Source: Neckera pumila (taxonomy: Eukaryota > Streptophyta > Bryopsida > Hypnales > Neckeraceae). From it: a stretch of 64,000 nt of DNA. The DNA lies in assembly GCA_963969595.1 (NCBI GenBank), contig OZ018408.1:10971823-11035822 (forward strand). The letters run 5' to 3'. The notes beneath the pieces were generated by a model, which was given only the letters and a program-made list of their open reading frames with translations, did not search any database and was not told the origin of the DNA. Of this stretch, positions 63,932-64,000 are shown in pieces (position 1 is the first letter of the stretch; the number at the start of each line of letters is the position of its first letter). The position numbers and the translations under genes were made by a program.

Positions 63932-64000
63932 CATTAGAAAAATTTCAACCCTCCAGAAGGCCGCTAAAGAATTGATTTACGGGACCCCTTCAAATGGTGC
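63932..64000. mobile_element. MITE family 'AGAAGGCCG', copy 3, cut by window end
   Basis: GCATTAGAAAAATTTCAACC, then CTCCAGAAGGCCGCTAAAG, AATTGATTTACGGG and CCCCTTCAAATGGTGC. This is the right-hand end of copies at 12265-12574 and 45466-45752, in reverse orientation. The remainder lies outside the window. Confidence 0.78.

Overview
This is a nuclear window from a land plant. All multi-exon genes have plant-type GT-AG introns. The gene set includes an EFFECTOR OF TRANSCRIPTION (ET) protein, which I know only from land plants, and organellar-type MnmA and valyl-tRNA synthetase with N-terminal extensions that look like transit peptides. Genes are moderate in GC and the spaces between them are very AT-rich and full of small DNA transposon remnants. 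A bryophyte, perhaps a moss, is my best guess; I cannot name the species from this sequence, and a lycophyte is possible.

Layout. At 1536-4362 (+) is a four-exon ET gene. At 5720-6345 (-) lies a frameshifted relic resembling a TerD-domain protein, just behind a seven-exon tRNA 2-thiouridylase gene (MnmA/TRMU, 6665-9077, -). About 5.7 kb of repeats follow. At 14838-23770 (+) is a 26-exon valyl-tRNA synthetase of bacterial/organellar type. A repeat block follows, then a five-exon mitochondrial carrier (27149-30466, +) and a small secreted eight-cysteine protein (31961-32332, +). From about 32.4 to 56 kb I find no convincing gene, only AT-rich DNA with MITEs, foldback elements, TTAA-flanked elements and AT microsatellites. 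At 57280-57792 (+) is a secreted His/Pro/Gly-rich repeat protein, with a probable TATA box about 1.1 kb upstream and a likely 5'UTR intron. At 60430-62151 (-) is a two-exon TADA1-like subunit of the SAGA coactivator. The last 1.8 kb is AT-rich and ends inside another MITE copy.

Exon models were built by hand from conserved protein motifs, GT/AG sites and reading-phase bookkeeping. For the five spliced genes every junction keeps frame: ET 476 aa, MnmA 469 aa, ValRS 1006 aa, carrier 299 aa, TADA1 449 aa.

Functional links. MnmA and the organellar ValRS both serve organelle translation (wobble-uridine thiolation of tRNAs and tRNA-Val charging). The ET and TADA1 genes are both transcription-related but far apart. 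There is no operon logic here. The more unusual content is the repeat landscape: a TTAA-bounded (piggyBac-like) non-autonomous family with four end-to-end copies, PIF/Harbinger-like MITEs with TTA/TAA duplications, a near-perfect 124-bp hairpin, a 0.9-kb palindromic element present twice in opposite orientation, and a nested MITE whose empty site can be read from a sister copy.
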